A DNA stretch of 64,000 nt from Rhizobium oryzicola. GTDB lineage: Bacteria; Pseudomonadota; Alphaproteobacteria; Rhizobiales; Rhizobiaceae. This document shows, in pieces, positions 1 through 7,633 of this stretch. Where the stretch lies: contig NZ_JAUKWQ010000004.1 in assembly GCF_030504645.1 (NCBI RefSeq), positions 186,001-250,000 of the forward strand. The letters are read 5' to 3'. The notes under the pieces were generated by a model. That model was given only the letters and a program-made list of their open reading frames with translations. It did not search any database and was not told where the DNA came from. How positions within the stretch are numbered: position 1 is the stretch's first letter; every line of letters begins with the position of its first letter. Made by a program: the position numbers and the translations under genes.

Positions 1-30
1 AGAATGATGCGGGTGCGTTAATCTTATGCC

Positions 31-36
31 TTGACA
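31..36 (+). promoter_or_regulatory. Possible -35 box upstream of the transketolase operon
   Basis: A perfect TTGACA lies about 60 bases upstream of the first gene. No convincing -10 hexamer sits 16-18 bases downstream (the best is GAATAT at 55-60), so this is a weak promoter call. The true promoter may lie before the window. Confidence 0.25.
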
Positions 37-68
37 ATCGGCGGGGATTGGCACGAATATTTAGTTAC

Positions 69-80
69 GCATAATTATGC
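69..80. promoter_or_regulatory. Perfect 12-bp palindrome in the operon leader
   Basis: GCATAATTATGC is its own reverse complement. It sits directly upstream of the Shine-Dalgarno sequence GAGGG (85-89) of the first gene. A protein bound here would block transcription or ribosome entry, so it is a candidate operator for the SorC-type regulator encoded downstream in the operon. That link is inferred from position only. Confidence 0.4.
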
Positions 81-94
81 ACACGAGGGTTTAC

Positions 95-907
95 ATGCAA
101 ACGACTGAACTGGAACGCATTGCCCGCGAGATCCGCATCCGCGATCTGCAAGCAGTCTTCGAAGCGGGGGCGGGTCACATTGGTGGGGAAATGTCGGCCA
201 TCGACATCATGGCGGCGCTCTACTTCAAGGTCCTGAAACTGTGGCCGGACCAACCGAAGCATCCGGATCGCGACCGGTTCGTGCTTTCGAAGGGGCATAC
301 GGCATGCGCCTTGTATGTAACGCTCGCCAAGCGCGGCTTTCTTCCAGAGGAAGAGATTTCCACCTTCCTCAAGCCGCATTCGCGCCTCAACGGACATCCG
401 AATTGCAACAAGGTGCCTGGTGTGGAAACCAATACCGGGCCCCTGGGGCATGGTTTGCCGGTCGCTGTCGGCATGGCAAAAGCCGCAAAATTGACGGGCG
501 CATCCTATCACACCTACGTCCTGACCGGAGACGGTGAGATGCAGGAAGGCTCAAACTGGGAAGCCATCTCGTCCGCTGCGCAGTTCGCTCTCGATAACCT
601 CACGCTTGTCATCGATCACAACCGCTTTCAGCAGGGCGCAGCGCTCAGCGAAACCAACAATCTTGCTCCCTTCCGCACCAAGCTTGAGGCGTTCGGTTGG
701 GAGGTTCTGGAGATTGACGGCAACAACATGTCAGAGGTCGTGGATGCCCTGCAGCATCGCTCGACGGGCCGTCCCTGTGGCATTGTCGCGCACACCAACA
801 AGGGACACGGCATCTCCTTCATGCAGGACAAGGTCGATTGGCACCACAAGGTGCCGAATGCCGAACAGTACAAGATTGCGATGGCAGAACTGGAGGAAGC
901 ACTTTGA
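95..907 (+). CDS. Transketolase, N-terminal (TPP-binding) subunit
   Basis: This is the thiamine-diphosphate-binding half of a two-subunit transketolase, which transfers two-carbon ketol units between sugar phosphates in the cytoplasm. The protein has about 270 residues, the usual size for a split N-terminal subunit. Visible motifs are LSKGH near residue 65, and GDGEMQEG near residue 145 with a downstream Asn, the TPP/Mg2+ motif. I start it at ATG 95, five bases after GAGGG, rather than at ATG 77, which precedes that ribosome site. It overlaps the C-terminal subunit gene by one base. With a sugar kinase and an SDR downstream, it probably serves a dedicated pentulose or tetrulose pathway rather than the housekeeping pentose phosphate pathway. 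Confidence 0.9.
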   Translation: MQTTELERIAREIRIRDLQAVFEAGAGHIGGEMSAIDIMAALYFKVLKLWPDQPKHPDRDRFVLSKGHTACALYVTLAKRGFLPEEEISTFLKPHSRLNGHPNCNKVPGVETNTGPLGHGLPVAVGMAKAAKLTGASYHTYVLTGDGEMQEGSNWEAISSAAQFALDNLTLVIDHNRFQQGAALSETNNLAPFRTKLEAFGWEVLEIDGNNMSEVVDALQHRSTGRPCGIVAHTNKGHGISFMQDKVDWHHKVPNAEQYKIAMAELEEAL

Positions 908-1875
908 TGAACGCTGTGGCCCTTACTCCCAAGCTTCACGATTGCCGTGACGCCTTTGCGGCCGTGCTGGAGCGGCTCGGTGCCGAAAACAACAAGGTCG
1001 TGGCGGTTTGCAACGACTCCGTCGGCTCTTCCAAGCTCGGCGGCTTCAAGTCCAAGTTTCCCGAAAGGCTGGTGAATGTCGGCATCGCGGAGCAGAACAT
1101 GGTGGGCGTTGGCGCGGGCCTTGCCAATGGCGGCATGTTGCCCTTCGTCTGCGCCGCCTCCTGCTTTCTGACAGGCCGTTCGCTGGAGCAGGTCAAGGCC
1201 GATATCGCCTACTCCAACGCGAATGTGAAGCTGGTCGGAATCTCCTCCGGCATGGCCTATGGCGAATTGGGACCGACGCATCATTCGATCGAAGACTTTG
1301 CCTGGATGCGCGTGCTGCCCAATCTTCCGGTGATTGCGCCGTGCGATTCAATCGAGACGACTGCAGCTGTCGAGTGGGCAGCTCAGTATGACGGCCCCGT
1401 GTTCCTGCGGCTTTCGCGTGTCGGTGTCCCGGATCTTCTGCCGGTCGGCCATAAGTTTGAGCTCGGCAAGGCGAACCTGCTGCGCGACGGTGACGCCGTA
1501 ACATTGATTGCCAACGGCACACTCACTCACCGCATGATGAAGGCCGCCGACATCCTAGCGGCAAAAGGCATCGAGGCGCGCGTTCTCAACATGGCCTCGG
1601 TACGTCCCATTGATGTCGAGGCCGTGATCAAGGCCGCGACGGAAACCGGTGCGATCCTGACGGCGGAAGAACATTCTACCTTTGGCGGCTTGGGTTCCGC
1701 CATTGCTGAGGTGGTTGTTGCTGAAGCGCCGGTTTCCATGAAGATCCTCGGCGTCCCCGGAATTTTCGCGCCGACCGGCTCAGCAGAATTTCTGTTGGAC
1801 GAGTTCGGCATGGCGCCTGCTGCTGTGGCAGAAGCTGCGACTGCATTGATTGCGCGGAAAAAGACTGGCGCCTGA
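907..1875 (+). CDS. Transketolase, C-terminal (pyrimidine-binding) subunit
   Basis: This is the partner half of the split transketolase, 322 residues, with the transketolase pyrimidine-binding and C-terminal domains. The motif GIAEQNMVGVGAGLA carries the Glu that activates TPP in this family. The ATG shares its A with the TGA of the preceding gene, implying translational coupling and equal synthesis of the two subunits. An upstream in-frame ATG at 838 lies inside the N-subunit gene and is rejected. 1-Deoxyxylulose-5-phosphate synthase-like proteins share these folds, but the split arrangement and catabolic neighbours favour transketolase. Confidence 0.9.
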   Translation: MNAVALTPKLHDCRDAFAAVLERLGAENNKVVAVCNDSVGSSKLGGFKSKFPERLVNVGIAEQNMVGVGAGLANGGMLPFVCAASCFLTGRSLEQVKADIAYSNANVKLVGISSGMAYGELGPTHHSIEDFAWMRVLPNLPVIAPCDSIETTAAVEWAAQYDGPVFLRLSRVGVPDLLPVGHKFELGKANLLRDGDAVTLIANGTLTHRMMKAADILAAKGIEARVLNMASVRPIDVEAVIKAATETGAILTAEEHSTFGGLGSAIAEVVVAEAPVSMKILGVPGIFAPTGSAEFLLDEFGMAPAAVAEAATALIARKKTGA

Positions 1876-1899
1876 CCTCTGCCGATCTTTACCGTGCCG

Positions 1900-1938
1900 G
1901 GCGCAGCAAGGCCTCCCGTTGCTGCGCCTTTCTTTCTT
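1900..1938 (+). terminator. Hairpin with T-rich tail after the transketolase genes
   Basis: GGCGCAGCAA (1900-1909) pairs with TTGCTGCGCC (1919-1928) in a 10-bp perfect stem, followed by TTTCTTTCTT. It lies inside the apparent operon, so it is either a partial terminator that lowers kinase expression or the end of the transketolase mRNA. Confidence 0.65.
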
Positions 1939-1958
1939 CAACAAAGCTCGAGACCGCC

Positions 1959-3428
1959 ATGCAGACCGCTATCCTTGCCGTTGACCAGGGAACCACCAAC
2001 TCCAAGGCCGTTCTAGTGTCGATGGTTGGCGAGGTGCTTGCACGCGGTTCGTCGCCTGTCGGTATCGACCATCCTCAACCCGGCTGGGTGGAGCAAAACC
2101 CGTTGCGCATCTGGCAATCCGTGCTGGAGGCGATCGGGGCGTGCCTCGAATCTGCACCCGGCGTTGAGGTCATCGGCATTGCCATTTCGAACCAGAGGGA
2201 ATCCGTCACCGCCTGGGATGCCAAAACTGGGGAGCCGCTGGGTCCCGTTGTCAGCTGGCAATGCCGGAGAACCGCTGCCGACTGCACCCGGTTGAACAAG
2301 GCGGGGCACGCGGAGCGGGTTCAGGCACTCGCCGGCCTGCCGATCGATCCGATGTTTCCCGGGCCGAAAATGAAGTGGCTCATCGATCGCATTCCTGCGG
2401 GGCATACGATCCGGCTGGGAACGATCGATTCGTGGCTCATCCATCGTTTTACGGGTGGTTTGGTTCATGCCTGCGATGCCGCCAATGCAGCGCGCAGCCA
2501 GCTTTATGACTTGCAACGGCAGTGCTGGAGCGACGAGCTCTGCGGGCTCTTCGGTGTCGAAAAATCCTTCCTTCCGGAGGTGCGCAACAGCAGTGATTTC
2601 TTTGGCGTGACGAAAGGCGTCCCGGGTCTGACGGATGGAATTCCGGTTCATGCCGCGATCGGCGATAGCCACGCAGCTTTGTTTGGTCATGGCGCATTTC
2701 GCCCTGGAGACGGCAAGGTTACCTTCGGCACCGGATCCTCGATCATGACGACCCTGCCGCACTTCATCGCGCCACAGCACGGCATCACCACGACCATTGC
2801 CTGGTCGATTGCGGGCACGCCGACCTATGCGTTCGAAGGCAACATTCTTGTTTCAGCCGCTGCCATGCCCTGGATGGTCAACATTCTGGGCCTGCCGGAT
2901 GTGCAGGCGCTCATCGAACTCGCAGAAACCGCAGAGCCTCATGGACCGGGTTTTGTGCCGGCTTTCGTCGGGCTCGGCGCGCCCTATTGGCACTCCGATG
3001 CCCGCGCCCTGTTTTCCGACATCAACTTCAGCACATCACGCGCACAGATGGCACGCGCCGTGACGGACTCGATGGCGTTTCAGGTGCATGACGTATTCAC
3101 CGCCATGTCGTCGATCTCCCCCGCGCCGCTGGGCGATCTCTTTGCGGATGGCGGCCCCAGCAAGAACAGCTTCCTGATGCAATGCGTGGCAAACACGTTG
3201 AACCACGCGATTATACAGTCCGACGCACCGGAGGCGTCAGCACTTGGTGCGGCCTATCTGGCCGGGCTTTCGCTCGGGGTCTGGAAGGATCTTGACGCCG
3301 TGGCGGCCTTGCCGCGGCCCCGGGTCACTCTCAATCCGCGAGAGACGGATGCAGCTCTTCGCCTGAAGGTTTGGAAGGACGCGATCTACCGCTCGACCAT
3401 CGCCACAACTGGAGCTATGAGTGAATAA
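1959..3428 (+). CDS. FGGY-family carbohydrate kinase (glycerol/xylulose kinase-like)
   Basis: A 489-residue ATP-dependent kinase of the FGGY family, which phosphorylates polyols or ketoses. The N-terminal ATP-binding signature DQGTTNSKAVL is at residues 9-19. ISNQRESV lies near residue 77, and the catalytic-Asp region IGDSHAALFGHGAF near residue 235 is followed by VTFGTGSS. Length matches the family. The glycerol-kinase-like opening does not settle substrate. Between a split transketolase and an SDR dehydrogenase, a ketotetrose or ketopentose such as erythrulose, xylulose or apulose is plausible, but the sequence does not decide. Confidence 0.85.
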   Translation: MQTAILAVDQGTTNSKAVLVSMVGEVLARGSSPVGIDHPQPGWVEQNPLRIWQSVLEAIGACLESAPGVEVIGIAISNQRESVTAWDAKTGEPLGPVVSWQCRRTAADCTRLNKAGHAERVQALAGLPIDPMFPGPKMKWLIDRIPAGHTIRLGTIDSWLIHRFTGGLVHACDAANAARSQLYDLQRQCWSDELCGLFGVEKSFLPEVRNSSDFFGVTKGVPGLTDGIPVHAAIGDSHAALFGHGAFRPGDGKVTFGTGSSIMTTLPHFIAPQHGITTTIAWSIAGTPTYAFEGNILVSAAAMPWMVNILGLPDVQALIELAETAEPHGPGFVPAFVGLGAPYWHSDARALFSDINFSTSRAQMARAVTDSMAFQVHDVFTAMSSISPAPLGDLFADGGPSKNSFLMQCVANTLNHAIIQSDAPEASALGAAYLAGLSLGVWKDLDAVAALPRPRVTLNPRETDAALRLKVWKDAIYRSTIATTGAMSE

Positions 3429-3449
3429 AAATTCACCATGGAGGCCGGT

Positions 3450-4400
3450 ATGGGGCGCATAAATGAACTTCGGTTGGTTGCTCGTGTTGCCCAGATGTAC
3501 CATGTGGAACACAAGCGCCAATCGGAGATTGGCGAGATCCTGCGCATGTCCCAGGCAACGGTTTCGCGGATGCTGAAACGCGCCGAGCAGGAGGATATCG
3601 TCCGCACCACCGTTATCCCGCCGCCCGGCACATTTGCGGATCTCGAGACTGATCTGCGTACGCGCTTTGGTTTGACTGAAGTCATCGTCGTTGACTGTTC
3701 TGAAGATCGTGACGGTGCGGTCATGGCGCGCATTGGGGAGGCGGCAGCCCATTTTATCGAAGTGACACTGCAGCAGGACGAGATCATCGGTGTCTCCAGC
3801 TGGAGCCAAACGATCCTCCGGATGGTGGACAATATCCACCCTATGAAGGGCTCCAAGGCGAAGTATGTCGTGCAAATCCTCGGGGGCATGGGAGACGCCT
3901 CCGTGCAGACGCATGCGACGCAGCTGACTGCCCGCCTTGCAAAGCTGACCGGTGGCGAACCGCGTCTTCTGCTGGTGCAGGGGATTACGTCGTCGCGGGA
4001 GGCAAAGCTCGTCATGCTGGCCGACCCTGTCGTGCGCGAAACGATGGACCTCTTCGGTCGGTTGAGCCTTGCGATCGTCGGCATCGGCGCTGTCGAGCCA
4101 TCGGAATTGCTGGCGCGCTCCGGCAATACGTTTTCGCGGCAAGAAATGGCGATGCTGCACGAGGCCGGTGCGGTCGGCGAAATTTCCTACCGCTTCTACG
4201 ACAAGGACGGAAGACCGGTCGAGACGCCGCTGAACGATCGAGTGATCGGCCTGACGCTGGAGGAGCTGCGCCGGACGGATCGCGTCATGGCGCTGGCGGG
4301 CGGCGAATCGAAAACGCAGGCCATCGCCGCAGCCCTGAAACTCGGCGTGATCGATGTCCTGGTCACCGACAAATTCACCGCAGCGAGGCTTTTGAGCTGA
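3450..4400 (+). CDS. SorC-family (sugar-binding) transcriptional regulator
   Basis: A DNA-binding regulator of about 316 residues. It has an N-terminal helix-turn-helix (QSEIGEILRMSQATVSRMLKRA) and a large C-terminal sugar-phosphate-sensing domain typical of SorC/DeoR-type proteins. Start choice: ATG 3450 lies five bases after GGAGG (3440-3444). The earlier ATG at 3438 overlaps that ribosome site and is unlikely. It lies between the kinase and SDR genes on the same strand, so it probably autoregulates the operon with a phosphorylated sugar made by the kinase as effector. Confidence 0.85.
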   Translation: MGRINELRLVARVAQMYHVEHKRQSEIGEILRMSQATVSRMLKRAEQEDIVRTTVIPPPGTFADLETDLRTRFGLTEVIVVDCSEDRDGAVMARIGEAAAHFIEVTLQQDEIIGVSSWSQTILRMVDNIHPMKGSKAKYVVQILGGMGDASVQTHATQLTARLAKLTGGEPRLLLVQGITSSREAKLVMLADPVVRETMDLFGRLSLAIVGIGAVEPSELLARSGNTFSRQEMAMLHEAGAVGEISYRFYDKDGRPVETPLNDRVIGLTLEELRRTDRVMALAGGESKTQAIAAALKLGVIDVLVTDKFTAARLLS

Positions 4401-4448
4401 CTGTTTTCGGTCGGTCTCTGCCCGCTGCGATCAACAGGAGGAACTGTC

Positions 4449-5234
4449 ATGAAGCGTTTTGTGGGCAAGACCGTCATCGTTACCGGAGGTAACAAAGGCA
4501 TTGGCCGCGGCATTGCCAAGCGCTTTGCCGAAGAGGGTGCGAAGGTCGCAATCGCCGCCATCGACAAGGATACGCCGGACGCCGCAGCCGCCCTTGCGGA
4601 AGAGACGGGCGCTATCGTGAAGGGCTATGTGCTCGACGTGACCGATGCCAAGGCAGTCCGAGAGGTCTATGGGGAGGCGGAAGCCGCCGTCGGACCTCTC
4701 TCGGTTTCCGTACAGAATGCCGGCGTCATCACCATCGCCAAGGTCGAAGATCTCACTGAGAAAGAGTGGGACTTCAATCTCGATGTAAATACCAAGGGCG
4801 TGTTCCTGTGCTGCCAGGAAGCCATCCGCCGCTTTCGCGCTTCAGGTATAAATGGCAAACTTGTGAATACGGCGTCTGGTCAGGCGCGCCAGGGCTTCAT
4901 CTACACCCCGCATTACGCCGCGTCGAAGTTCGGCGTCGTGGGATTGACCCAAAGCCTTGCGAAGGAACTGGCGCGGGAGGGAATCACGGTCAATGCAATT
5001 TGCCCCGGCATCATTCACACGGAGATGTGGGATTACAACGATCGGGTATGGGGCAAGATGCTCGGCGACTACGGGCCGGGTGAACTGATGGCGGAATGGG
5101 TCGAGGGCATTCCCATGGGCCGCGCGGGTACGCCAGCGGAAGTGGGCGCCTTGGTTGCCTTCCTCGCCTCCGCAGATGCCGCATACATCACGGGCCAAAC
5201 CATCAATGTGGATGGTGGACTGATCATGTCGTGA
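4449..5234 (+). CDS. SDR-family polyol (sorbitol/butanediol-type) dehydrogenase
   Basis: A 261-residue classical short-chain dehydrogenase. The NAD(P) motif TGGNKGIGRG is near residue 12, QNAGV near 90, the catalytic Ser is in TASGQ, and Tyr-Lys in HYAASKFG. It ends in the usual GQTINVDGG. AGGAGG precedes the ATG. It most likely oxidises a polyol to the ketose phosphorylated by the kinase upstream. It resembles sorbitol and meso-butanediol dehydrogenases, but exact substrate is unknown. Confidence 0.85.
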   Translation: MKRFVGKTVIVTGGNKGIGRGIAKRFAEEGAKVAIAAIDKDTPDAAAALAEETGAIVKGYVLDVTDAKAVREVYGEAEAAVGPLSVSVQNAGVITIAKVEDLTEKEWDFNLDVNTKGVFLCCQEAIRRFRASGINGKLVNTASGQARQGFIYTPHYAASKFGVVGLTQSLAKELAREGITVNAICPGIIHTEMWDYNDRVWGKMLGDYGPGELMAEWVEGIPMGRAGTPAEVGALVAFLASADAAYITGQTINVDGGLIMS

Positions 5235-5316
5235 GAGTTGCGCACGAACGGCGATGGTGAATCTGCTCTCGCCCAGGCCTCATGTGGAGGCCTTGCGGCG
5301 TATAAAGATGGGCATT

Positions 5317-5360
5317 AACACGCCGACGAACTTCTAGTTCATCGGCGTGTTCATATGGGT
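5317..5360. terminator. Terminator-like hairpin after the polyol operon
   Basis: A 15-bp stem with a single mismatch (arms 5317-5331 and 5337-5351, loop TTCTA) begins AACACGCCGA and closes with TCGGCGTGTT. It is followed on the plus strand by a short T-rich stretch. It lies between the SDR gene and the MITE-like element, and probably ends the SDR transcript. Confidence 0.6.
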
Positions 5361-5381
5361 TTTTGCGGAAACTGGTCCTTA

Positions 5382-5648
5382 GGGTGAGGACCTAATCATC
5401 TTGTTGAAATGGTGTGAGGCGATCCGGATGAGATACGAGGCGAAAAACGCAGACGATGCAAAGGCATCGGCAAGGCTTTTCAACGACGTAGCTCGCCGTA
5501 GCGCCCACATCCTCAAAGGACGCGTGAACGGCTGCGATCTGCTGTGTCGAAGCGCTTGAATGGGTGCCGGACCCATTCGTGCGCGCTTCTCCTCGCAAAT
5601 CATGGCCGTTCATCGCGCCATTTCAATAATATGATTGATTCCTCACCC
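5382..5648. mobile_element. MITE-like non-coding element with 31-bp inverted ends
   Basis: A 267-bp segment is bounded by imperfect terminal inverted repeats of 31 bases (5382-5412 and 5618-5648), identical at 26 of 31 positions. Both ends begin GGGTGAGGA going inward and finish TTGAAATGG. A TA dinucleotide flanks each side (5380-5381 and 5649-5650), as expected for a TA target duplication such as IS630/mariner or some IS5-family elements make. The interior has no transposase. The two short overlapping minus-strand reading frames inside are not convincing proteins. The source transposon family is not identified here. Confidence 0.8.
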
Positions 5649-7018
5649 TAGGCCGCCACACGCTGCTGTCGGGTGCGGGTATAGAGCGTATCAAACACCA
5701 GCATCAGGATCAGCGAGGCCCCGACCAGCGGGAAAAACAACCCTCCGATGATCAGGATCGCAAGCAGCCCCCTCAGCACGCGACGATCAGCGGGCATGGG
5801 TGGCACCCCAAGCGAGCCAGCGGGCCGCCTCTTCCACCACATCACCGCTGCGGATACCGCCAAGAGAATGATCGCAAGGCAGGCAAAGGTCAGGACGATC
5901 TGGTTCCCCAGCCCGAATTCCTGCCCCATATGGACATTGATGCCCCATTCCAACGCACGGCCTAAGGGTCCATAGTCCGCATAGCTCATGTCCAGCAAAG
6001 GTTTACCCGTGTATTGGTCGAGATGGACGACACGCTGCTTGGAAAGATCATCTGGGTAGACGGAGCCCGTGAAAACGCCGTTCGCAGTGGTGGGGATGTT
6101 AACCGCATAGCCCTGCGTCAGTCCGAGACTGTTGAAGGTCGCCACCGCCTGATCGAGTGATATGGGTGTCGCGCCATGTGCATGTTCAGGCGAAAGCGGC
6201 ACCTGCGCCTGCTCCAGCGACCACGTCGTCTTGGCGATATGATCCACATGTTCATCGGACATGGGCACGGCAACCCGAACGCCAGCCGGATATCCGAAGT
6301 TATTGCCATTCGCCCATTCGTTGACTTTCGCGCCCCAGACGCCAGACCACGGCATGCCCGTCACGGCCAGGAAGACGATAAAGCCACCAACGAAGATGCC
6401 GGTCACAGCGTGCATATCGCGCCAGAAAACCCGCCGCTTCGGCGTTCCCCGTACACTGAGGACTCCGCCCGTCTGGCTACGCGGCCACCAGAGATAGATG
6501 CCTGTGCCTACCAGCAGAATGGACCAGCCCGCCGTGATCTCGATGAGATAGCGCGCATAGGTGCCGAAATATTTGAGGCTATGGAGATAGCGGATCGTCC
6601 ACATGATCGTACCGCGATCCGGCAATTTCCCCAGCACCTTGCCTGTATAGGGATTTACATAGACGGCTATTTTCCCAGCGGCCCCATTGATTGTCACCTC
6701 TGCCGACATGTCCGGTGATGAGGGAGTTGTCAGTTTAATGGCGGTGCCGGGCTCGACCGCCAGGGCCGCAGCGACCATTTCGGAGGGGGCCGCCATGGCC
6801 CCGCCTTGCACGATCTCGACCTTTTTCAGATCGGCATGAACGATGGCATCGATTTCGTCGCGGAATAGATAAAGCGCGCCGGTGATGGCGAGCGTGATCA
6901 TGAAAGGCAGCACGAGCAGACCGGCATAGAAATGCCAGCGCCAGACGGCACGATAAAGGTCCATGGAGGAACGCGCCGACGCGGCTGCGCTCTCCCGACC
7001 CAGGGAGATGTCGGACAT
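5648..7018 (-). CDS. PepSY-associated TM-helix membrane protein
   Basis: A 456-residue inner-membrane protein of the PepSY_TM family. These proteins are often linked to ferric-siderophore reduction or iron/copper uptake. The first membrane segment with the family pattern (LYRAVWRWHFYAGLLVLPF) is near residue 22. Periplasmic PepSY-like loops follow, with further segments near residues 145-175, 200-220 and 370-450. Its stop codon TAG (5650-5648) is formed by the TA flank plus the end of the MITE-like element. If the element is removed, the frame would stop at TAA at the same residue, so the protein is not truncated. A DUF2946 gene precedes it in the same direction. Confidence 0.8.
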   Translation of the reverse strand: MSDISLGRESAAASARSSMDLYRAVWRWHFYAGLLVLPFMITLAITGALYLFRDEIDAIVHADLKKVEIVQGGAMAAPSEMVAAALAVEPGTAIKLTTPSSPDMSAEVTINGAAGKIAVYVNPYTGKVLGKLPDRGTIMWTIRYLHSLKYFGTYARYLIEITAGWSILLVGTGIYLWWPRSQTGGVLSVRGTPKRRVFWRDMHAVTGIFVGGFIVFLAVTGMPWSGVWGAKVNEWANGNNFGYPAGVRVAVPMSDEHVDHIAKTTWSLEQAQVPLSPEHAHGATPISLDQAVATFNSLGLTQGYAVNIPTTANGVFTGSVYPDDLSKQRVVHLDQYTGKPLLDMSYADYGPLGRALEWGINVHMGQEFGLGNQIVLTFACLAIILLAVSAAVMWWKRRPAGSLGVPPMPADRRVLRGLLAILIIGGLFFPLVGASLILMLVFDTLYTRTRQQRVAA

Positions 7019-7083
7019 AGAAAAAGCTTTCCAGAAAAGGGTTTATATCTGCCCCGCATGCATGCGGGCAGCACGAAACACGC

Positions 7084-7497
7084 TCAGGAAAGTTGTGGCG
7101 GCGCGCGCGGCGCCCCTGTCAGTCCGCGCCAGATGGGCGGTATCGAGATTGTCCGATCGGCGGGAATTTCAATGGCCGAGCCGGGCTGCGACCAGGCGAT
7201 CAGAATGAACTGCGCGGCGACAATAGCCGTGACACTTGCAACAGCCAGACGGCAGAGCGTGCCGCAGCAATCGAAAACCGCCTTGCTGTGATCCTGCTCG
7301 TGGCCACCGTGGTGGTGGACCGATGCGCTGGCTTCGTCACCGCTGACGCAAATGATGTCGCTCTGGCTGGCAGAAGCGGCCATCATCCCGCCGCCATAGC
7401 CGGACATGATGGCCTGCAGCAACAGGAAACAGGTCAGCGTCAGCGCCCAGGCGCCCGCCAGCAACCGATCCCGCAATATCTGCCTCAGCATCCCCAT
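7084..7497 (-). CDS. DUF2946-like small membrane protein with His/Cys-rich loop
   Basis: A 137-residue protein with an N-terminal hydrophobic segment (about residues 13-33) and a second near 88-106. Between them is a metal-ligand-rich stretch (ICVSGDE, HHHGGHEQDH, FDCCGTLC). This layout matches DUF2946 proteins, which are poorly characterised and often sit near copper or iron uptake genes. It is 65 bases upstream of the PepSY gene on the same strand, so the two are probably co-transcribed. The metal-related role is inferred from the residues and neighbour. Confidence 0.65.
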   Translation of the reverse strand: MGMLRQILRDRLLAGAWALTLTCFLLLQAIMSGYGGGMMAASASQSDIICVSGDEASASVHHHGGHEQDHSKAVFDCCGTLCRLAVASVTAIVAAQFILIAWSQPGSAIEIPADRTISIPPIWRGLTGAPRAPPQLS

Positions 7498-7633
7498 TCC
7501 CGCCTGATGCCATAACTGCGCGCTTGTGTCACTGCGACCGAATGGCGAACCACAGAATACGGGAATATCAACAGAAGTTGAGTTTCATCTGTGGGCGCCA
7601 GCCCTACATTGGCCCGCAAATGGAGGAATATCC

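Noticed and set aside
5379..5613. Two overlapping short minus-strand frames (73-74 codons)
   Set aside because: They lie within the inverted-repeat element, overlap each other in different frames and lack ribosome sites or domains.
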